Below are positions 15,320 to 22,846 of a stretch of DNA of 64,000 bases, piece after piece. Source of the DNA: Actinomycetes bacterium. GTDB lineage: Bacteria; Actinomycetota; Acidimicrobiia; Acidimicrobiales; Aldehydirespiratoraceae. The DNA lies in contig JAJRXC010000023.1 of NCBI GenBank assembly GCA_024276495.1, forward strand, positions 129,484 through 193,483. The letters run 5' to 3'. Each line of letters starts with the position of its first letter. Within the stretch, counting starts at the first letter, position 1. The position numbers were made by a program, and so were the translations under genes. The notes beneath the pieces are model-generated. The model saw only the letters and a list, made by a program, of their open reading frames with translations, was not told the origin of the DNA and did not search any database.

Positions 15320-17125
15320 ATGTCATCATCCGCGGGTTCCGCCGGCCGCCTCAGCATCCGCGAACGTATCGAGAGCGACCTCCGAATCGTCCAGGCCTTG
15401 GCCCGGATCGGACCGTCCGCGGCCAAGAACCGGGCCGGGTCCACCTCGACGGTCGCCGACCGGCTGGAAGAACGAGCCGACGCCCACCCCGAACGGGTCG
15501 CGATCATCGATGCCCACGACGACGGCCACCGCACCACCTACGGCGAGCTCGACGAACAGGCCAACCGGGTCGCCCACTGGGCTCTCGCCAACGACATCGG
15601 CCGAGGATCCGTCGTCGCGTTGCTCATGGGCAACCGGCCCGAGTTCGTGGCCACCTGGCTCGGCCTGGCCAAGGTCGGCGCAATCACCGCCCTGATCAAC
15701 ACCAACCTGACCGGCGAACCCCTGCGCCACTCGATCCGCATCTCCGACGCCGAACACCTCATCGTCGACCACGAGCTCGCCGCGGTGTGGACTGACGCCC
15801 GAGAAGACGACGGGCCCACCGAATGGACGACCGGACGCGACGACGACCCGCTCGATGTCTCCCTCGCCGAGCAATCGACGCAGCGCCCGGCCGGCGCCGT
15901 ACGGGCGGGCCTGCACAATCGCGACCCGTTGTTCTTCATCTACACCAGCGGCACGACCGGGCTGCCCAAAGCGGCCCGGTTCAGCCACGGCAAGTTCCTC
16001 AACGTCGCCGCCGGTCTCAACGCCTTGATCAACATCCGCACCGACGACCGGATGTACATCACCTTGCCGCTCTACCACACCGCCGGCGGGGTCATGGCCC
16101 TCGGCGGACCGCTGCTCAACGGCTCCTCGGTCGTCCTCGCCCGCCGCTTCTCGGCCAGTCGGTTCTGGGACGACTGCACACGCCACGAGGCCACCACGTT
16201 CCAGTACATCGGCGAGCTCTGCCGCTACCTGGTCAACAGCCCGACCCATCCACTCGAACGGTCCCACCGACTCCGCGTGTGCATCGGCAACGGCCTTCGC
16301 CCCGACGTGTGGCCGACCTTCCAGGATCGTTTCGGGATTCCCCGGATCGTCGAGTTCTACGGCGCGACCGAAGGCACCACCTCACTTTTCAACCTCGACA
16401 ATCGGGTCGGGGCCATCGGCCGTCTCCGACCCGGTGTGGCCAAACGGCTCGGCATCCACCTGGTCGAGTACGACATCGAGGCCGACGAGATCCGACGTGA
16501 CGATCGAGGTCGCGTCATCGACGTGCCCCTCGGCACACCGGGCGAGGCGATCAGCCGGATCACCAACGTCACCCCGTTCGAGGGCTACTCCGACGAGGAG
16601 GCGACCGAACGCAAGATCCTGCGCGACGCGTTCAGCGACGGCGACGCCTACTTCCGCACCGGCGACCTTCTCCGCCAAGACGCCGACGGCTACTACTACT
16701 TCGTCGACCGGATCGGCGACACCTTCCGCTGGAAGGGCGAGAACGTGTCCACCGCCGAGGTCGCCCAAGTGCTCGGCGAATGCGCCGGCGTTCGCGATGC
16801 GAACGTCTACGGCGTCGAGATCCCCGGCGCCGACGGCCGGGCCGGAATGGCAACCCTTGTCGTCGACGACGACTTCGACATCGACGACGTCCGCGCCCAT
16901 GTCATCGCGAACCTCGCGGCCTACGCCCGCCCCCTGTTCCTGCGAATCCAATCCGAGGTCGTGATCACCGCGACGTTCAAGCACCGCAAGGTCGAAGCCG
17001 TCGCCGAGGGCTTCGACCCGACGATGGACGACCCGCTCTGGTTCCTCGATCCGGCCGAGGCCCGCTATGTCCCGCTCGACGAGACGCTCCACCAGCGCAT
17101 CGTCGACGGAGAGATCCGGTTCTAG
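15320..17125 (+). CDS. Long-chain (FATP/FadD6-type) acyl-CoA synthetase
   Basis: The protein has 601 aa of the ANL adenylating superfamily. The P-loop motif FFIYTSGTTGLPKAARFSH lies at about 208-226, VEFYGATEGTTS (A5) at about 345, YFRTGDLL (A7, with the ribose-binding Asp) at about 445, and FRWKGENVST (A8) at about 470. The C-terminal Lys of A10 is probably in TATFKHRKVEA. The order and the ending (DPLWFLDP, YVPLD) are those of the FATP/FadD6 group, which activates long- or very-long-chain fatty acids and some sterol acids. Its stop shares CTAG with the convergent Mec-like gene. Confidence 0.9.
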   Translation: MSSSAGSAGRLSIRERIESDLRIVQALARIGPSAAKNRAGSTSTVADRLEERADAHPERVAIIDAHDDGHRTTYGELDEQANRVAHWALANDIGRGSVVALLMGNRPEFVATWLGLAKVGAITALINTNLTGEPLRHSIRISDAEHLIVDHELAAVWTDAREDDGPTEWTTGRDDDPLDVSLAEQSTQRPAGAVRAGLHNRDPLFFIYTSGTTGLPKAARFSHGKFLNVAAGLNALINIRTDDRMYITLPLYHTAGGVMALGGPLLNGSSVVLARRFSASRFWDDCTRHEATTFQYIGELCRYLVNSPTHPLERSHRLRVCIGNGLRPDVWPTFQDRFGIPRIVEFYGATEGTTSLFNLDNRVGAIGRLRPGVAKRLGIHLVEYDIEADEIRRDDRGRVIDVPLGTPGEAISRITNVTPFEGYSDEEATERKILRDAFSDGDAYFRTGDLLRQDADGYYYFVDRIGDTFRWKGENVSTAEVAQVLGECAGVRDANVYGVEIPGADGRAGMATLVVDDDFDIDDVRAHVIANLAAYARPLFLRIQSEVVITATFKHRKVEAVAEGFDPTMDDPLWFLDPAEARYVPLDETLHQRIVDGEIRF

Positions 17126-17565
17126 CGAACCGTGTCGGTCCCACGTTCGGGCGCGAGGATCGTGACCGGCTCCTCGGCGATGTCGGCATCGAGGATTCGG
17201 AAGCTGCGAAGGGACGGATCGGGATGTTTCAACGACACGATGACGAACCGCCACGTGCCGAACGGATCGAAGCGGGCCGCGTCGGCCACGTCGGTCGGCG
17301 ACGGATAGTTCGTCGTGTGGGTGTGTGAGTGCATCACACCGAGGAGCGCGAGCCCCGCATCGTCGGCTGTGCGTTCCACGTCCATCAGCTCCTGGGCGTC
17401 GAGCTCGTAGAGCCGGCTCGATTTCGCCGTGTTCGTCATCGGGAAGAAGCGATCGACCCGATCGGTGCCGAACACGCCGGCGAACAGGCCGCAGGCCTCG
17501 TCGGGCAGGCCGAGAATCGCGTGACCGACCATCTCGGCGTGGATCGATGCGGGAATCTCGAGCAC
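17122..17565 (-). CDS. mec: Mec-like JAMM metallopeptidase (CysO-cysteine hydrolase family)
   Basis: The protein has 147 aa, GTG start. The JAMM zinc motif is complete: Glu in the N-terminal helix region (DEACGLFAG), then HSHTHTTNYPSPTD with the two His, Ser and Asp. The order DEACG... PMTNTAKSS... MHSHT... YPSPTD... LRSFRILD... EEPV follows mycobacterial Mec closely. Mec releases cysteine from the CysO-cysteine adduct made by CysM. A cysM-type gene lies 1.9 kb away, but no cysO (a small MoaD-like carrier with Gly-Gly end) is seen between them. A TACCCT -10 lies eight bases upstream of the GTG. Confidence 0.82.
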   Translation of the reverse strand: MLEIPASIHAEMVGHAILGLPDEACGLFAGVFGTDRVDRFFPMTNTAKSSRLYELDAQELMDVERTADDAGLALLGVMHSHTHTTNYPSPTDVADAARFDPFGTWRFVIVSLKHPDPSLRSFRILDADIAEEPVTILAPERGTDTVR

Positions 17566-17612
17566 GACGCGCCAGGGTAGCGCTCGAGAGGTGGCGTCGA
17601 GCCGCCGACCGG

Positions 17613-17618
17613 TACCGT
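17613..17618 (+). promoter_or_regulatory. -10 box TACCGT of smpB
   Basis: TACCGT ends seven bases before the ATG at 17626, fitting the leaderless pattern of the window. It also argues against the upstream GTG at 17617, which would overlap the box. Confidence 0.5.
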
Positions 17619-17625
17619 GACGAGG

Positions 17626-18126
17626 ATGGCGAAGTCACAAAAGCGGCGAGACATTCCGGCCGGGGCAACCGCGGTGGCCACCAACCGCGCCGCCCGTCGC
17701 GACTACGACATCCTCGACACGTTGGAGGTCGGCATCCAGCTTCGCGGCAGCGAGGTGAAATCGCTGCGCGAGAGCAAGGTGCAGCTCGCCGACGCCTTCG
17801 CGATCATCTACCAGAACGAGCTCTGGCTGGTCGGCCTCCACATCTCGGCCTACTCCCACTCGGCGGCCGCGTTCGCCCACGAACCCGACCGGCGCCGCAA
17901 GCTGCTCGCCCATCGCGCCGAGATCGAACGCTGGGCATCACGCGTCGATCGGGAGAAGCTCACCATCGTCCCGCTCTCCCTCTACTTCAAGGACGGTCGG
18001 GCCAAGCTCGAGATCGCCCTCGGCCGGGGCCGAAGCAGGGCCGACCGTCGCCACGAGATCGCCAAACGCGACGCCGAGCGCGAGACCCGACGAGCGGTTT
18101 CGCGGGCCCGCAGCGGCAAGTACTGA
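17626..18126 (+). CDS. smpB: SsrA-binding protein SmpB
   Basis: The protein has 166 aa. It is the partner of tmRNA in rescuing stalled ribosomes. Family motifs are all present: NRAARRDYDILDTLEVGIQL (about 20-39), RGSEVKSLRESKVQLADAFA (about 41-60), the GLHISAYSH strand, and the basic C-terminal tail (SRADRRHEIAKRDAERETRR) that enters the mRNA channel. The usual DWD-like C-terminal signature is replaced by RHEIAKRDAER, typical of actinobacterial forms. Its RNA partner is encoded 1.4 kb downstream on the same strand, separated by an opposing P450 gene. Confidence 0.96.
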   Translation: MAKSQKRRDIPAGATAVATNRAARRDYDILDTLEVGIQLRGSEVKSLRESKVQLADAFAIIYQNELWLVGLHISAYSHSAAAFAHEPDRRRKLLAHRAEIERWASRVDREKLTIVPLSLYFKDGRAKLEIALGRGRSRADRRHEIAKRDAERETRRAVSRARSGKY

Positions 18127-18132
18127 GCGCCG

Positions 18133-19368
18133 TTACCGGGCCCGACCGGCCGGGAACGACATCGGCATCACCCGTGGGCCCCGGACCTGCCCGCCGGCCC
18201 ACTTCATCGCCTCACGGTCGCTGACGTGGAACTCGGGAATGCGTTCGAGCCACACCTGGAGCGCAGTGGTCATCTCGAGGCGGGCCAGGTTGGATCCCGC
18301 GCACCGGTGGATTCCCGAACCGAACGCGACGTGACGGTTGCGCTGCCGGTCGATGATGAACTCGTCCGGATCCTCGAAGTGCTCGGGATCGTGGTTGGCC
18401 GCCGGAAAGTTCATCAGTATCTTGTCGCCCGCCTTGATCTCGACACCCGCGTAGTTGACATCGACCTCGGCGATCCGAGCCATGGTAACCGGCGAGTAGT
18501 AGCGCAGGAACTCCTCCACCGCCGTCGGCAGGAGCTCGGGCTCGGCGACGAGCCGGCTCAGGTCGGACGGGTGGGTTCCGAGGTGCCACAGCGCCGCGCC
18601 GATCGAGCTCCAGGTCGTGTCGATTCCCGCCACCAGCAAGAGGTTGGAGATGCCGACGACGACCTCGGTGGTGATCTGCGCGTCGTCGCTGTCGATCTCC
18701 ATGTGAATCAGTTCGGAGATCAGGTCGTCCTTGGGGTTCTCGATGCGGGCCTCCACCTCTGAGGTGAGGAACTCCCGAATCGATTCCCGGGCCGCCATCC
18801 GCTTCTCCGGGGAGAACAACGCGTCGCCGAGCACGGCATTGACCCAGCCGACGAAGGTGTCGGCCATCTCCGGATCGACACCCAGCATGTGGGCGATGAC
18901 CCGCGGCGGAATCTGCTGGGCGTAGTCGACCGCGCCGTCGCATCGCCCGTCGGCGATGAAGCCGTCGATCAGGGAATGGCAGAGCTCCTCGGTGTAGCCC
19001 GTGTAGCGGGTGGCGACCGTCTTGGGCGCGAACGCCGGCAACAACATGCGCCGCGTCCATGTCTGGATCGGCGGATCGGCGGTGATCGGTGCCGCCGCGA
19101 TCTGTTGTTCGTAGACGGACAGCTCCGGGAAGTCGGGCGGCGGCGGCATGACCAGCGGCTGGCGCGAGGACAACTCGGGCACCATCTTGGCCAGCTCCCG
19201 GATGTCGTCGAAGCGCGTCGGGTTCCATGAGCCACCGAGCCGCTCGGTGTGGGCGATCGGACAGCGCTCGCGCATCTCCTTCCAGATCGGAACCGGGTTC
19301 TCGATGTAGGCGGGATCGCTGATGTCGTAGTCGGTGGTCCAGTCCTCGACCGGGGTGTTCTGCGTCAT
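18133..19368 (-). CDS. Cytochrome P450
   Basis: The protein has 411 aa, a soluble bacterial P450. The heme-binding loop FGSGIHRCAGSNLARLE has the axial Cys at about residue 356. The I-helix oxygen-activation motif is AGIDTTWSSI, and the K-helix ExxR is in EEFLRY. The start MTQNTPVEDWTTDYDISDPAYIENPVPIWKEMRERCP resembles CYP families acting on terpenes or steroids. Substrate and redox partner are unknown; no ferredoxin gene adjoins it. It converges with smpB (6-base gap) and has a leaderless-type promoter. Confidence 0.93.
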   Translation of the reverse strand: MTQNTPVEDWTTDYDISDPAYIENPVPIWKEMRERCPIAHTERLGGSWNPTRFDDIRELAKMVPELSSRQPLVMPPPPDFPELSVYEQQIAAAPITADPPIQTWTRRMLLPAFAPKTVATRYTGYTEELCHSLIDGFIADGRCDGAVDYAQQIPPRVIAHMLGVDPEMADTFVGWVNAVLGDALFSPEKRMAARESIREFLTSEVEARIENPKDDLISELIHMEIDSDDAQITTEVVVGISNLLLVAGIDTTWSSIGAALWHLGTHPSDLSRLVAEPELLPTAVEEFLRYYSPVTMARIAEVDVNYAGVEIKAGDKILMNFPAANHDPEHFEDPDEFIIDRQRNRHVAFGSGIHRCAGSNLARLEMTTALQVWLERIPEFHVSDREAMKWAGGQVRGPRVMPMSFPAGRAR

Positions 19369-19374
19369 CCCGCC

Positions 19375-19380
19375 AGATTA
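19375..19380 (-). promoter_or_regulatory. -10 box TAATCT of the P450 gene
   Basis: TAATCT on the minus strand is separated from the ATG at 19368 by CCCGCC's complement (six bases), so a leaderless start is expected. Confidence 0.6.
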
Positions 19381-19515
19381 TCCTGCCGACACCACCCTGA
19401 TCGACAGGGCCCGGGGCCGCTCATGGGAACCGAGGTCACGCCGAAGCTGTACGATGAAGACAATCCCCCGCCGGTTCGGCGAGAGACGCTGCTTGACAAT
19501 CGACACGCAGCACCC

Positions 19516-19901
19516 GGGGCTGATCGGTTTCGACGTCGGGACCAGGATGCAACGACGTGCGACCGGAGTTGCTCAGACTCCCTAAACGGGGCACACACAG
19601 AGACGCCGATACGGACGATCTCGCTCTCGCCGCCTGACCTCGTCAGTAGGTAGAGAGTCATCGCGACCAGCAATGGCACGCGGGGCCTGACCATCGCAGC
19701 CTGTCACCAGAAGCGGTGGTGGACCGTAGGGAAAGACCACTGACAGCCGGCAAAGACCGCTGACCCCGGGGAAAGACCCGGTGGATGAGCTTCGGCTCAC
19801 CTGACCCGGCAGGGTGGCAGCCACAAGCCACACGCTCGGGAATGGTCGTAACGCGGCGTTCAACCACCTGACGGACGAGGGTTCGATTCCCTCCAGCTCC
19901 A
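19516..19901 (+). ncRNA. ssrA: tmRNA (SsrA)
   Basis: The 386-base gene begins GGGGCTGATCGGTTTCGACG, the standard tmRNA 5' end. It closes with the T-arm GGGTTCGATTCCC and acceptor strand CAGCTCC plus A; GGGGCTG pairs with CAGCTCC including one G-U. CCA is not encoded (ACGCC follows), so it must be added. The central part contains the tag frame (19590-19637) and stretches that can form the pseudoknots. A 5' leader is probably removed by RNase P; TACGAT at 19450-19455 is a possible -10. Its protein partner SmpB is encoded upstream on the same strand. Confidence 0.95.
19590..19637 (+). other. tmRNA proteolysis-tag reading frame
   Basis: From a proposed GGC resume codon the frame reads G-T-H-R-D-A-D-T-D-D-L-A-L-A-A and stops at TGA (19635-19637). 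The end LALAA is the conserved ClpXP/FtsH-type degron. CTAAAC just upstream fits the usual bases before a resume codon. The exact first codon could be shifted by one triplet. Confidence 0.8.
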
Positions 19902-19938
19902 CGCCCACTCGCGCTGGGTTCGCCGCGCCCCACTGCCC

Positions 19939-19944
19939 TAGGCT
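19939..19944 (+). promoter_or_regulatory. -10 box TAGGCT of the acetyltransferase gene
   Basis: TAGGCT ends six bases before the GTG at 19951. It lies 38 bases after the tmRNA 3' end, so the gene has its own leaderless promoter. Confidence 0.55.
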
Positions 19945-19950
19945 CTCGGG

Positions 19951-20400
19951 GTGACGACGGTTCCCACGGACATCACGGTCGGCGACTACACGGTCTCCAC
20001 CGAACCGCTGCGTGTCGATGTCGATGTCGTCCACCGGTACCTGAGCCACCAGTCCTACTGGGCCGCGGGTCGAAGCCGCGAGGTCGTCGCTCGCTCGATC
20101 GACAACAGCGCGTTGGTGGCCGGCGCCTACGACCCGGCCGGCGAGATGGTGGGGTTCGCCCGCATGGTCACCGACCGGGCGACCTTCGCGTGGCTCTGCG
20201 ATGTGTTCGTGCTCGATCAACACACCGGGCACGGCCTCGGCGTCGCGCTGGTCGCCGCCCTCGTCGAGCACCCTGATGTGGTTGATGTCAAGCGACAACT
20301 CCTCGCCACGGGTGACGCCCACGAGCTCTATCGCCGCTTCGGCTACGCCGCGCTCGACGACCCGGCCCGGTGGATGGCCCGCCCGGGCACCACCAACTGA
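19951..20400 (+). CDS. GNAT-family N-acetyltransferase
   Basis: The protein has 149 aa, GTG start. The acetyl-CoA-binding core is AWLCDVFVLDQHTGHGLGVALVAALVEH (about 85-112), with the loop HTGHGLG in place of the usual Q/RxxGxG/A. The end YRRFGYAALDDPARWM is the typical strand and helix after it. The pattern matches small-molecule acetyltransferases related to YjdJ/ElaA types; the substrate is unknown. Its TGA and the opposite gene's stop abut in TGATCA. Confidence 0.85.
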   Translation: MTTVPTDITVGDYTVSTEPLRVDVDVVHRYLSHQSYWAAGRSREVVARSIDNSALVAGAYDPAGEMVGFARMVTDRATFAWLCDVFVLDQHTGHGLGVALVAALVEHPDVVDVKRQLLATGDAHELYRRFGYAALDDPARWMARPGTTN

Positions 20401-21303
20401 TCACGGCGACGCGTCGCGCATCCGGGCCCGTCGCTCGTTCATCTCCTCCTCACTGAGTCGGCCCGACAGATACTCGACCGCCCAGTCCGGCAACGGCCAC
20501 CGCTCGTTCCAGCGTTCGTCGTCGAGCCACACGACCTCGGCGCCGATCGACCCGTCCGCACGAAACTCGTAGCGCCGGTATCCGGGTGGCATGAGCCGAG
20601 AGGCCTCGAAGTCGATGCAGACGCCCGTCGATGGGCAAAAGAAGACCGGAACATCGGCGATCACTCCCTCGACGCCGGTGTGGACGTGGCCGGCGCCGAT
20701 GGCCCGCAGCGGCGTCGCCGTCGATGTCGTCGTGTCGCACAGGGCCGTGATCTGCGCATCGAACTCGAGCTGGGTGAACATCCCCGGGGCCGCGGGCGGA
20801 TGATGCAACCACAGCATCGCGTGGGCGGCCGCGCCCAGCTCGAGTTGCCGTCGGAGCCAGGCCAGCTCGTGGTCGTGGATTCCTCCCCGGGCGAGCTCCA
20901 TCCTGTCGGGATGGTCGACCCATCCGTCGCTCGGGTCGAAGACGAGACCTCCGTCGTTGCTGTCACCGAACAAGAACAGCCACTCCCCGATCCGCAGCGA
21001 ACGGACTGCCACGATTCCCGGCCGGGGCAGGTGGGCATGGAACGCGTCGGTGAAGTCGTGGTTGCCGGACAGGCAGAAGACCGGCACGTCGAGCGCCTCG
21101 AGCGCCGCGCCCGCCAACTCGTACTCCTCGGGTCTTCCCTCGTTCGCGATGTCGCCGGTGACGACGACGAGATCGGGGGGATCGTTGCGCACATCGGCCG
21201 CGATCGCCGCGAACGTCTCGGACGTGTCGCGCAGGCCGTATCCGCCCGGCGCGGTGCTGAAGTGGAGATCCGAGAGCTGCACGACACGAAGCGGAGCGGT
21301 CAT
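20401..21303 (-). CDS. CpdA/Icc-type metallophosphoesterase
   Basis: The protein has 300 aa of the calcineurin-like fold, class III cyclic-nucleotide phosphodiesterase group. All metal motifs are present: DLHF (about 11-14), GDIANEGRPEEY (about 50), GNHDF (about 80), LHHPP (about 165) and GHVHTG (about 205). A class III cyclase is encoded 8.5 kb away, so cAMP hydrolysis is a reasonable but unproven role. The last 60 residues form an extra domain beyond the catalytic core. A -10 TAACGT lies seven bases before the ATG. Confidence 0.85.
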   Translation of the reverse strand: MTAPLRVVQLSDLHFSTAPGGYGLRDTSETFAAIAADVRNDPPDLVVVTGDIANEGRPEEYELAGAALEALDVPVFCLSGNHDFTDAFHAHLPRPGIVAVRSLRIGEWLFLFGDSNDGGLVFDPSDGWVDHPDRMELARGGIHDHELAWLRRQLELGAAAHAMLWLHHPPAAPGMFTQLEFDAQITALCDTTTSTATPLRAIGAGHVHTGVEGVIADVPVFFCPSTGVCIDFEASRLMPPGYRRYEFRADGSIGAEVVWLDDERWNERWPLPDWAVEYLSGRLSEEEMNERRARMRDASP

Positions 21304-21310
21304 GTCCTCG

Positions 21311-21316
21311 ACGTTA
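21311..21316 (-). promoter_or_regulatory. -10 box TAACGT of the phosphoesterase gene
   Basis: TAACGT on the minus strand ends seven bases before the ATG at 21303, placing the transcript start on or next to the start codon. Confidence 0.5.
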
Positions 21317-21326
21317 CCCGTCGGGT

Positions 21327-22778
21327 TCAGGGTGAACTGAGCCGGTAGACATCGACCCCGTCGACGATGATCGGGGGGTCATAGTTCTCCCGGATGAACG
21401 CCTCGAGCTCGGGGAACAGCGCGATCGGATAGTCGCCGTAGCCACGAAGCTCACTGGGCTGCGTGTCGATGATGAGCGCGGGAGGTTCGGTCTCGATCGA
21501 CGCGAGAAGGTGCGGGTACCCCCGGTTCGGGGCGTCCCGAATCGTTTGCGGCCCGTTCTCGCGGGCCCCGGAACGTCCGGTCACGAAGTCCATGCTCACG
21601 AAGCCCGCGGCCGGAGCCCGCTCCGCCGTCCAGTAGACCTCCGGGAAGTTCCCCCAGATCAGCACCGTGTCGTCCTCGTCGGTGAGGTCGGCGACGGCGT
21701 TCGCCAGGGGTTTCGGGTCGGGCAGCGATCGTACGAGACCGGGCGCCCACGCCAACGCGAAGGCCGCGATCGCGGTGATACCGACGATGTTGCGGGCTCG
21801 CCGCTGCACCTCGTCGGCGCGCGTCCGCAACTCCGACGCGGCGAGCAGGGCCAGCGGCGGCACGACCTGCAACCAGTAGTGGCCATAGAAGCGAAACCCG
21901 GCAGCGACGGCGATCAGGCCCGTCGCCACCCACACCCAGAGGTCGAGGTCCCGCTCGATCGAGTCGCGACCGCCGGCCAGCGCGAAACGAACGGCGACGA
22001 AGTGCAGCGCCCCGAACAGCAACGCGGCGGACAGGCCCCGCACGACGATCGAGCTCAGCTGGGCCCCCCCGAGCACGAAACTACCGTTGCTGATGAACGT
22101 CCAGTAGTAGAAGTCGTCCCACCGCACCGCCGCGGCGACGACGAGGATGGGCAACACGCCGCCGACGAAGGCGATCGGGAGATGCCGGCGCCAGTTGCCG
22201 TACCGATGGATCGCGATCGCCGCGGGAATGACACCGATCGCCCACGTCTGGCGGGTCAGGGTGGCGATGGCCAGTGCGAGACCAGCGACGAACGCGGCGC
22301 GGTCGGTACCGCGGCGGGCCGCGACCATCGCCACCGCACCGAACGGGAGCGCGAAGTGGCCGTAGTTGGCAGCCTGGGCATCGACGGGCACCATGGCCAA
22401 CGCGCCGGTGAGCATCAGGGCACCGCCCCACCACATGGCGACGCGGCCACCGTCTCGTCTCGCCTCCGCGGCGACCACGACGACCGCACCCAAAAGGAGA
22501 AGGCCGACCAGCACATGCAGCGGACGCAGATCCGTGTCGCCGGTCAGGCGGTGGGACCACTCGTAGATGAACGGCGCCAGCGGTGGTTTCCGATCGATGC
22601 CGTCGATGTACATCTCGCCACCCCGCCACAGTCCGATGCCCTGCGCGGAAACCGCGGCCTCGTCGGGGTCGAACAGCTGGCCGACGAAGCTGGGCAGCCG
22701 CAGCACGGCGACCGATCCGGCGAACACGGCCAACGGCGCCCACGGGCGAGCCAGCTTGTCCGAGAGAGCCGAATGCAT
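21327..22778 (-). CDS. GT39/PMT-like membrane glycosyltransferase
   Basis: The protein has 483 aa with about 10-12 hydrophobic helices and a soluble tail of about 120 residues. The acidic loop after the first helix, FDPDEAAVSAQGIGLWRGGEMYIDGIDRKPPLAPFIY, has the Asp-Glu pattern of the GT-C active site. The PPLAPFIY motif is shared with the PMT/ArnT group. Such enzymes transfer sugars from polyprenyl-phosphate donors on the outer face of the membrane, to proteins or to cell-envelope glycans. It has its own leaderless promoter and no linked glycan genes. Confidence 0.82.
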   Translation of the reverse strand: MHSALSDKLARPWAPLAVFAGSVAVLRLPSFVGQLFDPDEAAVSAQGIGLWRGGEMYIDGIDRKPPLAPFIYEWSHRLTGDTDLRPLHVLVGLLLLGAVVVVAAEARRDGGRVAMWWGGALMLTGALAMVPVDAQAANYGHFALPFGAVAMVAARRGTDRAAFVAGLALAIATLTRQTWAIGVIPAAIAIHRYGNWRRHLPIAFVGGVLPILVVAAAVRWDDFYYWTFISNGSFVLGGAQLSSIVVRGLSAALLFGALHFVAVRFALAGGRDSIERDLDLWVWVATGLIAVAAGFRFYGHYWLQVVPPLALLAASELRTRADEVQRRARNIVGITAIAAFALAWAPGLVRSLPDPKPLANAVADLTDEDDTVLIWGNFPEVYWTAERAPAAGFVSMDFVTGRSGARENGPQTIRDAPNRGYPHLLASIETEPPALIIDTQPSELRGYGDYPIALFPELEAFIRENYDPPIIVDGVDVYRLSSP

Positions 22779-22784
22779 CGGGAC

Positions 22785-22790
22785 AGCGTA
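22785..22790 (-). promoter_or_regulatory. -10 box TACGCT of the GT39-like gene
   Basis: TACGCT on the minus strand ends six bases before the ATG at 22778. The divergent amidohydrolase promoter (22835-22840) lies only 44 bases away. Confidence 0.55.
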
Positions 22791-22834
22791 GGCCCCGTGT
22801 TCGCTGAGACAGGAACGCGCTCCCGGTCATGCTC

Positions 22835-22840
22835 TAGCCT
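22835..22840 (+). promoter_or_regulatory. -10 box TAGCCT of the amidohydrolase gene
   Basis: TAGCCT ends six bases before the ATG at 22847. A GGAACG lies at the -35 distance (22812-22817). Leaderless start expected. Confidence 0.55.
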
Positions 22841-22846
22841 CGGGCC

